Source: Elmis aenea
Lineage: Eukaryota > Arthropoda > Insecta > Coleoptera > Elmidae
DNA: 64,000 nucleotides
Assembly (NCBI GenBank): GCA_947652605.1
Contig: OX393582.1
Location: forward strand, 16,082,544 to 16,146,543
Reading direction: 5' to 3'
Part shown: positions 1 through 11,884 of the stretch, in pieces
How the letters are laid out: each line of letters opens with the position of its first letter
Position numbering within the stretch: position 1 is the stretch's first letter
The notes under the pieces: generated by a model
What the model saw: only the letters and a program-made list of their open reading frames with translations
What the model was told of the DNA's origin: nothing
Databases searched by the model: none
Translations under genes and position numbers: made by a program

Positions 1-163
1 AACTGATTAAAGCTATAAAAATTTTATTTCTAAACTCTATTACAGTTCTGATTAGTACACAATTATTGACAAATATAGTGATAAAATTATTTACAATTTT
101 TAGCAATTTTGGTTTGCTTTTACAGCATTATTTTAACTTAGCTCTTTATTAGGAAAAAATAAA

Positions 164-694
164 GGAATGGGGGTCGGAGTCGGAAGTCGAGGAGTCGGGA
201 GTCGAGGAGTCGGGGTCGGGAGTCGGAAGTCGGAAAAACTACCGACTCCCGACTCTTTTATGATTTAGTTTTTTACGAGGGAGAGAAGAAAATAAAAAAA
301 TTTAAAACAAAATACCGTTGGCGATTAATTTTTTTTAAACGGAAACGTGAGCGATTAAAGTAACACAAACTAGTTTTGTCTGCAAAAAAATACTTGACTG
401 GATAAAGTTCATAAACAGCGCACAAATACAAAACGCATAATTCGTGTAATGCCAGTAGAATTAGTTCTGTAGCAAACCAAATCTTACCCCGTGTTGACAT
501 TTGAAAGTTTCTAAAAGCCGATAGTGTCTTTTTTTGAAGGTTTTAAGGTCAAGATATGTAGAAATATGGTTCTTATGTTAAAACTTTTCTAATGAGTAAT
601 TTCCGTTTTACAAAGTCGACGTATAACGAGGGGTGTTTTGCAGAAAAGTTTTGTAAATTGACACGCATTTGCGAAGTAGTGGAGGCTAACTTGT
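164..694 (+). repeat. Dispersed repeat A, copy 1, with GGAGTCG minisatellite head
   Basis: The unit begins with a short minisatellite of GGAGTCG-type heptamers (about 171-235), closed by an inverted CCGACTCCCGACTC stretch. It runs to GGCTAACTTGT. A second copy with the same order of blocks lies at 46356-47011. Shared blocks include AACGAGGGGTGTTTT and TAGAAATATGGTTCT. No terminal inverted repeat or target duplication is visible at this copy, and the 75-codon antisense frame inside is not conserved as protein. The head resembles the CAGGGATGGG start of some hAT-derived repeats, which is only a guess. Confidence 0.75.
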
Positions 695-1091
695 GAAGTT
701 TATTCATAATAATCATTTTTATTGTATCTTGGAATGAAAACATAACTAACTGTGTAAAATAAATGTTTGATAAAATATAAAGGTTTTAAGAATGAATTTC
801 GCGTCAAAGTGACAGTATAAGTGACATTAGGCAGGGCAGTTGTCATAGCATAATTTCAAGGCACTACAGATTTTTGTGAAAAAGCGTTTTGTAATTGCTT
901 AATTTTTAGTTATTGGAAAACGAAAAAGTAATATTGATTACATTCATGGATACAGAATTTTTTTCTCTACAAAAAAACGTATTTGCACTTTTTTTCTAAA
1001 ATAATTAGGGGAGCAAGAATACGACTTTTAAAATTTTACCATTGAAATTGCTATGTTGCGTGATTCGAGTCTACACCCTGTATAGCAGTTC
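695..1091. other. AT-rich stretch without recognised feature
   Basis: I see no coding potential or repeat structure. The piece ACACCCTGTATAG at about 1074-1086 resembles a lone terminus of the CAGGGTG foldback families found elsewhere in the window. Confidence 0.5.
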
Positions 1092-1649
1092 TATACCGGG
1101 TGATTCAGTTTGACTGTCGCAAAAACTTTTTTATTGTTGAAAATAACCCCAACAAACCTTATATTTTTGGAAACGGCGACAAATTTTCTATTAAGTGATG
1201 TTCATGTTTTATCTCTACGATGACGTATGTCAAATCCGCGATAGGCAACTAACTGTTTTTTTTTTTTAATTTCATAGTATACATGTTTTTGTTAATTCGG
1301 ATAGAAAATCTAATTCTGAATTCGACCATGTATTAAAAAAGTCTACATACATAAGAAAATTTTCGAGAAAAATTAGTTCAAAGTTCTTTCAAATTATAGC
1401 AATTTTATTTAACATAACAAAAAACGATCAAATCTTAAAAATTACACTATAACTATTAATGGAAATGTATTAAAAATTAATTTTTAATAAAATTAACAAC
1501 AAATAATAAACGTCATCGTAGAAATAACAAATGCGCATCACTTAATAGAGAATTTGTCGCCGTTTCCAAAAATATAAGGTTTATTGGGGTTATTTTCAAT
1601 AATTAAAAAGTTATAGAGGTGCGACAGTCAAACTGAATCACCCGGTATA
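1092..1649. mobile_element. Foldback element, CCGGGTGATT family (family C), copy 1
   Basis: The left end reads TATACCGGGTGATTCAG and the right end is its reverse complement, CTGAATCACCCGGTATA. The inverted similarity extends roughly 160 bases inward, including blocks around CCTTATATTTTTGGAAACGG and the CATCGTAGA region. TA or TATA at both borders fits a Tc1/mariner-type target. There is no coding frame, so it is a non-autonomous element. Related copies lie at 50489-51167 (complete), 18097-18420 (left part) and 43713-43980 (left part). Confidence 0.8.
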
Positions 1650-2433
1650 GCAATTGAATTTTTCGATAGAGCAAATAATTTTTACTCGTAAACAAATTGT
1701 GACCAGATTGCATCCAATTTTGTATGATGTAAGAAAAAGCCATAATTGTCAAACATAAAAATGAGCTGCATGGCTGTACCATGTTTAATCATAAATAATC
1801 TACTTAGATCTTAATTATGTTGCGCCATTACAATGCAATCGCTCCACAGTTCTAGTTTCACCTTAAACTTGGCATACGTCAACACGGCATTGCACAATTG
1901 TAATTTATTCTCGGTAATGACTTTTTTAAACATTAAAGTTCATACTCACCGTTCAGCAATACTTAATAACTGCATTAGAATTAATGCGCAAAGCGTCATG
2001 TTCTGAACGTATCATTGCATCGTGAGATTCCGATAATAATTAATTACAGTAATTACTTCTGCATCATAATTACCGTCAGAGGCACTGATCGACCGCAGTT
2101 AGACTTAGTTAGTGCTCACTGGAATTTCAATTATTTGAATCAATTAATGAAATGAAATAAATTAGTTCTTTATTTATTACAATTTAACCAAACGGAAAAC
2201 GTTATATAATGTGCATGGTAATAATTAAAACTTTTTTTATAAAGGTCGACAATGAAGGTAAAAGGAGTTCCAAGAACGTTATACGGAGTGTCTTTAAAAG
2301 AATGTTGTTATCTCATAGCTTTTTGTGTCACTTGATACAAAATGGTTAGTTTTTAAACGCTATTAATAATCAGTATCAGTTTTTATTTATTATTTTAATT
2401 TCAGCTCATGGAAAATAAATAGATGCTGTTTAC
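1650..2433. other. Unique AT-rich sequence
   Basis: No gene, repeat or RNA was recognised here. The stretch from 1800 to 2140 is less homopolymeric than its surroundings and is a reasonable place to look for conserved non-coding sequence, but nothing specific supports that. Confidence 0.4.
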
Positions 2434-2594
2434 TAGGGGTGGGCGATATCCAAATTTCGATATCGATATATCGATATATCGACATATCGAAATTTCGATA
2501 AAAAAGTGAAAAAAGAGACTGGTGACAAAAAAAAAAAAAACGCTTCTCGCCCTCAAAATATCGATATATCGGAATGTCGGATATCGATATATCG
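2434..2594. repeat. CGATAT-rich repeat with hAT-like end
   Basis: The block starts TAGGGGTGGGCGATATC, continues into repeated TATCGATATATCGA units, and after an A-rich gap has the same motif again (2556-2594). A TAGGGGTGGGCGATAT start followed by CGATA repeats is typical of hAT-derived miniature repeats in animals. I cannot find a matching right end or an 8-bp duplication, so it is either truncated or a simple-repeat derivative. The antisense open frame (isoleucine/arginine/tyrosine-rich) is an artefact of the repeat. Confidence 0.55.
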
Positions 2595-2634
2595 AAAATA
2601 AATTCATAACACGTTATAATGTAAAATAATGTAG

Positions 2635-3404
2635 TACAGGGTGGTCCAATTACGATGGGATTACATGGGTATCTCGCTTAATATTCTATAAAGAGAAACG
2701 TTTAAATTACCAAAAATGTGCATTTTTTTTTAGACAAAGTTAGAACAGTTCTCAAATATATTCTATCATTTCCGGTTTTTGAGTTATTAGAAAAAAAACT
2801 ACATAACTACATAACCGCTGATTCTGACTATACATATTGTTGTTTTCATATGTTTAAATATTTATGCTATTTATATCAAAAACAAATTTAAAAACCTTCG
2901 TAACTTGTATCAAATAAGTTTTAAAAGGTTTTACACCTCGTTTTTTTTTTGTTTTCACAGCCTACAATGTTTTTCTTTAAACAAAAAACTAAAAAACCTT
3001 CGTAACTTGCGTATTATTGAAAATAACTAACTACATCAAACCTTATATATTTGAAATGAGAAAAAAATAAGGAATTTAAATAGGTCAGCTTTCATTTAAA
3101 AAAGGTAAATCTGTGTCATAACTTTTTAACGTCGAGCGTTAATTTTTTATTTATTGTCATCGAATATTTCATAAAAATATCTAAAAATAATCTCCATTTA
3201 CATTTATACAACAAAAACGGATATATGAGACATTATAAATATGACCAAAAAAAAAATTTTTTTCCAATCTCAAAAACCGGAAATTATAGAATATTTTTAA
3301 AACGGTTCTGAGTTTGTCTCAAATACTGCACATTTTTGGTAATTGATCCGTGTCTCTATCCTGAATATTAAGCGAAATAACAATGTAATTTGGACCACCC
3401 TGTA
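2635..3404. mobile_element. Foldback element, CAGGGTGGTCC family (family B), copy 1
   Basis: The ends are TACAGGGTGGTCCAATTAC on the left and the inverted ATTTGGACCACCCTGTA on the right, with TA at each border. Inverted similarity covers the TATCTCGCTTAATATTC block, AAATGTGCA and the TTTCCGGTTTTTGAG block (right arm about 3275-3404). There is no reading frame. The element is 770 bp. It shares its subterminal TCTCGCTTA motif with several other foldback families here. A second, interrupted copy is at 5001-7064. Confidence 0.8.
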
Positions 3405-3489
3405 CATTCTAATAGGGATTCCTATACAATGTTTCGAAAAATCAAGGTACTTATAAACCGCAAAGGATAAAAGGTCGATTAAAAATGTA

Positions 3490-3531
3490 TATAAAGCAAC
3501 TTAAGGTTGCTATAAAGCAACTTAAGGTTGC
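3490..3531. repeat. Perfect 21-bp tandem duplication
   Basis: Two exact adjacent copies of TATAAAGCAACTTAAGGTTGC occupy 3490-3510 and 3511-3531. Each unit contains the palindrome GCAACTTAAGGTTGC. No function is suggested. Confidence 0.85.
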
Positions 3532-3889
3532 TTTTAGATCTTTTTTACGCTAAATATGATAGAAAATCGAAAACTCGTCAATATTTTAAATGTAAGATAT
3601 ATCAATTTATTTTGTTGATCAAAAAGAAGTCTTAAGGAATAAGTTGCAGATATTTTTATAAAGTATAATTTGGCAATATTAAATTATATAATAAGTCCTG
3701 AAAGCATACGAGTCCAGTTAAGACACTTTACGGGTATGTTACGTACAATACTGTTTCTGCGCCAATGAAACCAAAATCACTATCGTCACTCTCCATAGTT
3801 AAACAATACACTTGACACTACAGGTGAAAACTCACTTGGTGGTATATTGACGCTTGTTTGACAGCGCAAATCAACAAAACAATTCATCA

Positions 3890-3996
3890 CCATGGCAACC
3901 ACTTACTATTTTCCAGCCTAGGCCGGTAAAGATAACATAACCATGGTAACCAGTTACTTTCTGGCCTAGGCCATTAAAGATGTATTTTCCAGCCTA
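3890..3996. repeat. Diverged tandem duplication around CCTAGGCC palindrome
   Basis: The unit runs from CCATGGCAACC through CAGCCTAGGCCGGTAAAGAT and recurs at 3941-3981 as CCATGGTAACC...GGCCTAGGCCATTAAAGAT. A third partial CCAGCCTA follows. The units are about 50 bp apart. Confidence 0.65.
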
Positions 3997-5000
3997 AAAA
4001 TTGATCGGAAACAACTGATTTTTTGGACGGACGCAAAAAAATACTTTTATTAACTTATCTTTTGTTTGTAGTGATATTTCATTAAAATGATAATACCTAC
4101 CAAATTATATTTTGTTTCGTGGAACACTACTTTTAAGGGTATTTACCTTAATTTCTTCTTTCAACAAAAATTATTTAAGAGAAAAAAAACTTTGAGAATA
4201 TATAACCTACTTTATAATTATTGTAAATTTAATGTATCACCCTTCATTTTTGTAATCCAAGTCAATAAGTAATCTGTTTGAGACATCTATAAATAAATAT
4301 CCCATTAACGTGAAGAGTCACTTCAATTTTACTTTCGATATTATGTGTTCAGGTGCACCAAGCAGAAAATGCATACCTCGGATTACACCTACGTACATTG
4401 ATGGAATAATGTTATAATGACGATGCTATTGAGGTCGACGCTCTACTGCACCAGTGCAAGGATTTAACTATTTATTATGTGTAGTTGCAACCGACAAGAG
4501 CGTTGGTGTTTTACCTTTAATGGTAAAGTATGTTGCGAATCTTTCAAATGCGTTCATCATTAATGCAAAACAATTTATAAAATCTGACAAATTATGAAAC
4601 TATCATTAAGGAAAGGTATAAAAACGCAGTTTTCTAGGACCATATTAGAAACATGGAGCAAAATTTACGATTTTTTGTAACCCAATAAAATATAATTTTA
4701 TTTCATATCTCAAGAGTCCAGAACGTTGAAATATAGTTTTTTTAATAATCATAAAAATGTTAATAAAAAACATTTATAACCTTTACATCTTTATTAATAA
4801 AATAAAGAAGTTAGGTATAGTACATTTTCAAAAACCGATTCAATTTCATTTTTCGTTTGTAGTACCAAAATTAAAAGTGTTATGAAAAATCTGATAACGC
4901 AGGCGTGTTTATCGCAAAAAAATAACCCCAGAGACTCATATCCAATTTTCCCTTAATGTTATAGAAACCGTGATATCCAGTAAAACATTCAAATTAGGTT
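3997..5000. other. AT-rich stretch without recognised gene
   Basis: A 61-codon frame starting at 4087 is low-complexity (Phe, Lys, Asn, Tyr), has no recognisable motif and is not supported. Nothing else was recognised. Confidence 0.45.
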
Positions 5001-5557
5001 CACCCTGGGTAGTCCAAATTCGACGGGATTACATTGGTATCTCGCTTAATATTCAAGATAGAGAAACGGTTAAATTATCACAAATGTGCAGTTTTTTGAG
5101 ACAAACTCAGAACCGTTTTCAAAAATATTCTATCATTTCCGGTTTTTGAGTTATAGGAAAAAAGTTTTTTTTGTCATTATTAATAATGTCATATCTCCGC
5201 TATTGTTGTAAATATCAAAAAAGTTTATCGAGATTATTTTCCGAAATAAGTTACTAAAAACAAAGTTACGCTCGCCGTTAAAAAATTATGACACAAACTT
5301 ATATTATTTTAAATGTAAGCTACAGTTTGCTATGACCTATTTAAATTCCTTATTTTTTCTTATTCCAAATGTATAAGGGTAATGAAGTTATTTTCAATAA
5401 TACACAAGTTACGAAGGGTTTAAAGTTGTTGTTTTTATTAGAAAATGATAGTAAATTATGTAAAACCTCATAACTCAGGTGGTACAAGTTACGAAGGTTT
5501 TTTAATTTGTTGTTGAGAAAAGCATTATAAATATTTGAACATAAGATAACTAACATA

Positions 5558-6509
5558 GGGTAAAGTGTCCTAAGAGTGCGCATTTCCTAAGAGTGCGCAT
5601 TATGAAATTAGTTACGAAATACTCAATTTCCGCCTATTTCGACATCTTTTGTCGACATATTTAAACTTTACTTGTAAAAGATAACTAGTTGGTAATACAA
5701 ATTTCTGTACTTGGTGTCATTCTCGTGAGTTTTCCCGTCAGTTTTAAATCAACCTGTCACAACTATAACAGTGACGTGCTTGCCAATAAGCTTTAATTTA
5801 GTTTGTTTACGTCTTAATCTGTTTCCTACATAGTAGAAGTAAGCGTTATAGCATCATTTCACTATTTTATAATTTATTTGCTATAATTTTAATCAGTTGC
5901 AGTTAAAGTAATGTAAAACAAGAACACATGTAGATGCGTCTTAAGAGTGCGCACTAAAATTTTCTCAAGTGTGCGCGCGTACTCAAGAATAATTATGATT
6001 CATTCTGTAAATAATTTTCTTTTTTCATCAATTTTTAGGCTTAAAATGAGTGATTATGCCAGAAAGTCACATCGACAATTACGTTTTAACGAGACACTGA
6101 TGCTGCAGATTCAAAATGACATTGCAGCATGTTGTTTTTGTTACAAAAAATTGTTTTAAGTTTCTGTTATAATGGATTATGTTTTATATTTTTGTATTAT
6201 TATTCTCTTTTTGTTACATGAGCACTTTTTTCTGTTATAACGTATTATGTTTTATGTTTTTGTATTATTATTCTATTTCTGTTACGTGCGCACTCTTAGG
6301 ACGATCCATTCCTAAGAGTGCGCAAATGTAATTTTTTGTAAAACGTGTTATATACTGAAAATTTATTTAGTTTTTTATTGAATTATTTAATAAACTCATT
6401 CTACAAATAGGACTTCTAATTTTTAAATTGATTAGATTAAACAAATATGATTACATTTTGTATAGGAGGTGAAATTGGTTTAAGTGCGCACTCTTAGGGC
6501 AACTTCCCC
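5558..6509. mobile_element. Nested pogo-like DNA element with CTAAGAGTGCGCA repeats
   Basis: Imperfect inverted ends of about 25 bp face each other: GGGTAAAGTGTCCTAAGAG on the left against an inverted copy in CTCTTAGGGCAACTTCCCC on the right. The motif CTAAGAGTGCGCA or its complement occurs at about 5570, 5587, 5941, 6285, 6311 and 6484, and a looser variant at about 5965. Repeated subterminal motifs of this kind are normally transposase-binding sites. A short frame resembling a pogo/Tigger N-terminus lies inside (6046-6159). TA precedes the left end, but a clean TA duplication on the right is not visible. Confidence 0.6.
6046..6159 (+). pseudogene. Possible pogo/Tigger transposase N-terminal remnant
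   Basis: The frame begins MSDYARKSHRQLRFNE and ends 37 codons later at TAA (6157-6159). Tigger/pogo transposases start with a short basic peptide of the type M-x-x-Y-x-R-K-S/T-x-R followed by an acidic start to the psq/CENP-B-like helix-turn-helix. The first 16 residues fit that pattern, and a following Met-Leu-x-x-x-x-x-x-Ile stretch fits the first helix loosely. The helix-turn-helix core, DDE catalytic region and C-terminus are absent. A pyrimidine-rich ATTTTTAG precedes the ATG and could be a splice acceptor. The match is short and could be chance; its place inside an element with inverted ends is the main support. Confidence 0.35.
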
Positions 6510-7064
6510 AATACTACATAACTGCTGACTTTGACACCTTTTTTTTTGTTTTCACAGCCTACTGTTTTTCTTTAGAAAAAAAAAACAACTCTAAAACCTT
6601 CGTAACTTGCGTATTATTAAAAATAACTACATCAACCGTTATATATTTTATATGAGAAAAAATTAAGGAATATAAATAGGTCATAACCAACTATAGCTTC
6701 CATTTAAAAAAAAGTGAGTTTGTGTCATAACGTGTTAACGGCGAGCGTTTTTTTTTTTTTTATTATCATCGAATTTTGCGTAAAAATATCTAAAAATAAT
6801 CTCCATAAATTTGCCTTACACCCGATAGGCTACATGGATTAAAAGTTTAAGTAAATTTTTTCGATATTTACAACAAAAACGGAGATATGACATATTATAA
6901 ACACTTTTTTTAAATAGGTAACTCAAAAACCGGAAATTAATGAATATTATTGAAAACGGCTCTGAGTTTGTCTCAGATTACTGCACATTTTTGGTAATTT
7001 CACCGTTGAAAATTAAGCGAGACACCCATTTGTAATCCCATTGAATTTGGACCACCCTATACAC

Positions 7065-8041
7065 CTGTTGCAAACGCGTACGCGCGCGCGCAGATACGCT
7101 GCTGTTACTGGTAAACATTATTTTGCAAACTAACGCCATAAAATCTTCATTTATCATCTTACATTTTTTGTTTTTACACAATAATTTTAAAAAGGTACTG
7201 AAACGTAAGCAACCCTCGTGCAGCTCTAACTTTGTGTTTCTTTTTTTAATAACTTATGCCGAAGGGCATTTTTAAAGCAATTAAGACGATACCTGACAGA
7301 AAATTGTTCAAAAACTACGATCGTGTCAAAGCTACGCTGTTCGTGCAGCTAAATTTGAAGGATACATTATGCAACAAAAAATCTCTCTTAATTGTTGTAA
7401 AGTAGTTATTAGTTGTTGTTTTGTAATATTAACAATGCACCTTGCTATTCATTATTTATTTTACTATTACCAAAATGGGTCACGTTAAAATTGTGCAAAC
7501 TGGTTAACGCGATTTATATTTTGGCAATGTTACGTTAATTTGATACTTCAATGTTCCGAATAAATTACAACTGAATTAGCCACCAAATAGTGTTTGTTAT
7601 AAGGATTTATTCAAGTTCATGTTCCAACGGAGATCTTTGTAATTATAAAAGCTAGCTAAAGTGTATGTTTAAATTTGGTAAAGTTGCTGAAATGTGTGCT
7701 GATTAAGATATTAAAACCGAATTTAGATATCTGAAACCGTTTTTGTATTATTTAAAACATCCCTTTGTGAATTTAAAATCGCAAATGTAACTAAAGTATT
7801 ATACCTCTTTATTTCTTAAACTGAAAAGTGTTATTAGGGCCATATTTAGCATATCAAAATGTTTTTAAAAAAATGATAAATTTGACTAAATGAACCGAGG
7901 CATAAGGCACTTTGTGTATAATTTTAAAACATTAACTAGTCAACAGCCATTGTGACACTATTGTCCGACAAAGTTTTAAAGGAATTTGTTCTGACATAGC
8001 CAAGTTGTAAAATATCATTATTTTTTTAGACACCTGTTTTT
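7065..8041. other. Unique AT-rich stretch
   Basis: Apart from a short alternating CG run at about 7074-7092 (ACGCGTACGCGCGCGCGC), I see no gene, repeat or RNA here. Confidence 0.45.
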
Positions 8042-8819
8042 GTCAATATTTTTCTTCTTCTTCTTCTTCTTAATCGGTTCCTCTTGTACCTTTCGGTGTC
8101 GAGGTATGCTTTTCTATTTCTGTATTATGTTTCTCCACTCCTGCCTATCGTTAGCTAATTGTGGCACATCTCTCCAGCTGACTCCTTTTTCTTCTAGTCT
8201 CTTCCACACTTCTTTTTCCCATTTTATTCTTGGTCTTCCTCTATTTCTTTTTCCATCTATCTGCATTTTCCATCCTATTTTCGCGTATCTACTTTCTGGT
8301 ATGCGTAGTAAATGTCCAAGCCATCTTAATTGATTCGTCTCCATCTTTTTCTTAATATCTGTTACTCCTAGGTTATTTCGGATTTTTTCGTTACTGATTT
8401 TATCGATCAGTCTACATCCCTCTATTCTTCATAGATTTCTCATTTCCTGTACCTGTATTCTTTGTTTTTGTTTTTGAGTTAGTGTCCAAGTTTCTGAACT
8501 GTACGTGAGGATGGGTACGTACATTTTCTTGCGTCTTCGTTTCTTTTGATAATTCCTTCTTACTTATCAAACATTTATTAGTGGCATAGTAAAATTTCGT
8601 CGCTGCCGCTATTCTGTTATTCAGATCTTCTTCCAATTTACCATTTTCTGCAATTATTGTCCCTAAATATTTAAAACTTGCTACCTGCTCTATCTTTTTT
8701 TGGTCTAGCATATTTGTAACTGGTTCATGGTTTTTCGCTATAACCATAACCTTTGTCTTTGTTATATTAATATTCATATTATATCTACTTAATGTATCTG
8801 CCCATACGTCAATATTTTT
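8042..8819 (-). repeat. 12-bp target-site duplication flanking RTE copy 1
   Basis: GTCAATATTTTT is present at 8042-8053 and again, exactly, at 8808-8819. It brackets the retrotransposon remnant and fixes both of its ends. Confidence 0.9.
8054..8807 (-). pseudogene. RTE-like non-LTR retrotransposon, 5'-truncated copy 1
   Basis: Read on the minus strand, this copy starts in the last third of the reverse transcriptase (VWADTLSRYNMNI) and runs to the C-terminal domain (TNQLRWLGHLLR, RNRGRPRIKWEKE) and a tail of AAG triplets next to the target duplication. It is the same family as 32285-34118, where the catalytic part is preserved. Compared with that copy it has lost about ten bases near 8513-8530 and has small changes near 8430, so the frame is broken into pieces (8412-8840 and 8114-8344). 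All catalytic reverse transcriptase motifs lie upstream of the 5' truncation and are missing. The copy was made by target-primed reverse transcription and is inactive. Confidence 0.9.
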
Positions 8820-10960
8820 ATAAAAACTTAAATAACTCAAAAACGATTGATTTTAGATAATATAAAAACCTGAATATTTTTGAAAGATAATTTAATTATA
8901 CATCTAAAAATTATAAAATGTATTGGGTGTTCTACTTAAAAAAACAAACGTATCGGTGCGCAAAAACAAAACACTTTGTATAGTTGAAAATAATGTAAGG
9001 TTATGTAGTTTAATGACCACAAACAACTTTTATTCAAAACTTTTTTTGTAAAGTTCTCACAAGACCAGATATTGATCAATTACGTTACTTTTTGTACACA
9101 CTGTACATCTAGTATCTTGCTTTAGTAAAAAAAATTACACACCGCTCTCAGTGTTTTTCCAACTACTGTTTGCTTTGATAAGTCATTTATAATTCCAACG
9201 ACTGTAAAAAACAAAACTTTAACGTTTCCCCGGTAGTTAGGAGACAACAAATCACTTTGATTAACCTGCCTTTTTTTGAGAAACGATAGCACAAAACAAA
9301 TAAACAACCTCAACATGATTAATAGCAACACATCCTCCTCGCTAACATCTAATTTGTTACATGCTATAATAATAAATTATCTGGTGTTCTTAGTTTCTCG
9401 TCATGTGACTTAGTCGGCAGTTAGTCTGCTTATTTACTTTTATTTGTCTGCCGGTGGAACCTGATGCCAGGGAAAGTGCAACTCCTTTCACGCCTCGTGA
9501 TGCCAGTCATGTGCTGTGCAGGACCGCACTCAAAAACAGACATTCTATTGTTTTTGAAATGCAAAATAGAGAAACTGTGTTCCCCTGTATATACCGCAAA
9601 GTAAACAGTTTAAAAATACAGTAAACTTATTGTTTAACGCGTAAAGTTTTGTATTGTGTTAAAAATCACTGTATACATTCAAGAGAAATTTTGTAAACAC
9701 ATTCGAAATCAGTGAAAACGCATTGCTTTAGGGCAAGTAAAACGCTGACACCTTTAAAATTAATAAATTTCGACGGGAATACAATTAACAAGTTTTCGAT
9801 TTCTTGTTTACATCGGTTTAATATGAGCTAATTGGAGTCATATCTACGCCAAAATTAAAATTATTAATTTAAATAACGAGATATTTAGAATATATTTTTA
9901 CCTCCATTAGCATTAAAAAAAAAACTTAAAAGAGATTACAGAAAGCGTCTTGTATTTTTAAATTTACTTAAAGTCAATGAAATTTTTCAAATAATGTTTA
10001 ATCAAGTCAACAGTGCAAGTTTTATTTAATCAGTCAAAAAACTCACTAAATAAATTATCGACTTTGGAGCACTAACTTAAAAATGAGTTGCTTTTCTTTT
10101 TTGCTGTGAGGTAGTTTTGCATTCATAAACTGATTAACTATAACAAGAGAAATTTTATAATGATCATAACTAGAAAGATCAACTGCCAGATAAGTTTTTG
10201 CAGATTGGGTCACTTAAATTAACATGTTGATACGATGCAGCATCTAAAAGGTTAAGATTAGGTATAAAAGTTCAATGAATTGGTTGAAATTATACAATTA
10301 AGTATAATTCCGGACTGAAAATCTTTAATTTTTGTTGTGATTTATAGTTCCTTTTACCAAAACGGTGGTGACCTAAACTAACCTATAAACTAGATTTCAT
10401 ATATCCGTATAAATTGCAACAAAAAATATTAAAATGTTCATTTATTGACAGTTTTTCATATTGTCCCTGTGTGTCGAGAAAAATATTAAAATCCTTAACA
10501 ATGATCTATTGAATCAATAGAAAAAAATAAGATAAAAGTTCAGCTGCTCTTAATATACGAGGGAAAGTCAGTAAGAAAGCTACAAATCGCTATAAAAAGC
10601 GAACGAGTGAGGTGCAAATATTGTAATAAAAACATTTATTACTCGACATAATGAACTCCAAAATAATATATTTGCCCAATCGCTTTAAGAGTACCTTCAA
10701 ACCAACAGTACAGAATAATTCTTTTATTTGTTGTCACAGTCGACTTTGCATTTAATTTTCAACCTTTTCCTCAAATGATAGATTGCTAACATGGTGACGC
10801 AGAATGATGAAAGATGCTCCGAATTTTTTTTATAAACTATCGTTTCCTAAGTTTTTTAATGACGAAGAGATTGGAAATGAAGTACGAAATCTTTAGACAA
10901 CGGACAGTAATATTCGATGCTGCTTATTTTGAAGAACTGTTAAAACAATGTTGAAGAGTT
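8820..10960. other. Long unique AT-rich stretch
   Basis: No gene or repeat was recognised. About 9400-9560 is richer in GC and less repetitive than the rest and could hold a small exon or conserved non-coding element, but no frame or splice structure can be defended. Confidence 0.4.
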
Positions 10961-11880
10961 ATTATTTATTATTATTTCCGCGGAGGTGGTCCCCTTTTGG
11001 GTTCCTGTACCTTTTGGTCTATTGTACCCTCTAGTGTTAGCCCCTTAAAGGAGTCCTGTGTTTTTGAAAAATTCCAGGATTTTCTTTAACGTGCTTTTTC
11101 GTAACTCTTCTTGGTTGGCTTTTACCATCCCCAGAAGTCTATGCCAATAGTGTGTGAATCCTTCAGACTGACATATTACGTGAAGAGGAGTTTCCTCTTC
11201 TTCACCACATCCTCTGCATATATCGCTCTCAGAGAACCCTATTATGTAGAAGTGTTTGTTGCCCGCAGTGCCCTGTCACGAGTCCTGTGGCTGCTCTGAT
11301 TTATACTCTGCTCATCCTGAGCATTTTTTCTGTCTTTTCTTTGGAGACCATTGGCATGATAGCCTTAGAATGGGCTTGTCCTGCAACTTTTTTCCAATGA
11401 GCATTATGCCCCTGTATTAATAAGTCATTAAGAAACCGCTGAGCTGTTCCACGGGATGTACCAACTGCGGGTTTCTAATCCGAAGAAAGGTGTCTCGCTG
11501 CCAATTTTGGCTAGGCGATCTGCCTTCTCGTTCCCTGGTATATTAGTATGCCCTAAGCACCATACCAGTTTAACATTACTCCTGCTTCCTAGCACGTTTC
11601 GCCCGTATACAGTTCAGAACAAGTCCTGAGTTTATTTCCGACGAGCCAAGAGCTTTTAACGCTGCTTGGCTGTCGGACACTATGTTGAAGAGATTATACA
11701 CACTACATATATTGAGGATGATCATTAACATATTCAGATCCTCTTCTACCCGAAGATGTGTAAGAGTGATTTTTTTCCACCCGGCAACCTTACTAAATAT
11801 TCTAAACCTTCCTGTTTCGTAATTAATAGCAAGCTGCTCCCATAATGTTACCCGTTCTTTCAACTCCTTGACAATGGATT
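10961..11880 (-). pseudogene. Non-LTR retrotransposon 3' end: RNase H and zinc-knuckle remnant
   Basis: On the minus strand the first recognisable block is an RNase H domain. It has VSDSQAALKAL (about 11650-11680), which carries the second conserved acidic motif, then WCLGHTNIPGNEKADRLAK after a frameshift near 11580, which matches the W-x-x-GH...GNE-AD-LA signature. Further downstream, CRGCGEEEETPLHVICQ (about 11170-11220) is the Cys-x2-Cys...His...Cys knuckle that ends many Jockey-, I- and R1-type ORF2 proteins. The coding sequence stops shortly before a tail of AAT-type triplets at 10961-10975. The reverse transcriptase and endonuclease are missing. Several stops and frameshifts show an old, dead copy. 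The clade cannot be fixed from this end alone, but an RNase H domain argues against RTE. Confidence 0.85.
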
Positions 11881-11884
11881 CGTT

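Larger units (their letters stand above)
5001..7064. mobile_element. Foldback element, family B, copy 2, split by a nested insertion
   Basis: The left arm (about 5001-5557) matches copy 1 from GGTAGTCCAAATTCGACGGG through the TCTCGCTTAATATTC and TTTCCGGTTTTTGAG blocks. The right arm (about 6511-7064) ends in TTTGGACCACCCTATA. The left terminus is damaged, reading CACCCTGGGTAGTCC rather than TACAGGGTGGTCC. A 950-bp element (5558-6509) separates the arms, so this copy is older than that insertion. Confidence 0.75.

Noticed and set aside
2401..2607. 68-codon antisense frame rich in Arg-Tyr-Ile
   Set aside because: It reads through the CGATAT simple repeat.
4087..4272. 61-codon frame as a gene
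   Set aside because: Low-complexity composition, no motif, no flanking signals; expected by chance in AT-rich DNA.
5947..6045. First 33 codons of the 70-codon frame as part of the pogo-like protein
   Set aside because: The family-like start is the internal Met at 6046; the upstream part is preceded by a possible splice acceptor and contains a subterminal repeat motif.
8040..8333. 97-codon plus-strand frame over RTE copy 1
   Set aside because: It is the antisense shadow of the retrotransposon C-terminal domain.
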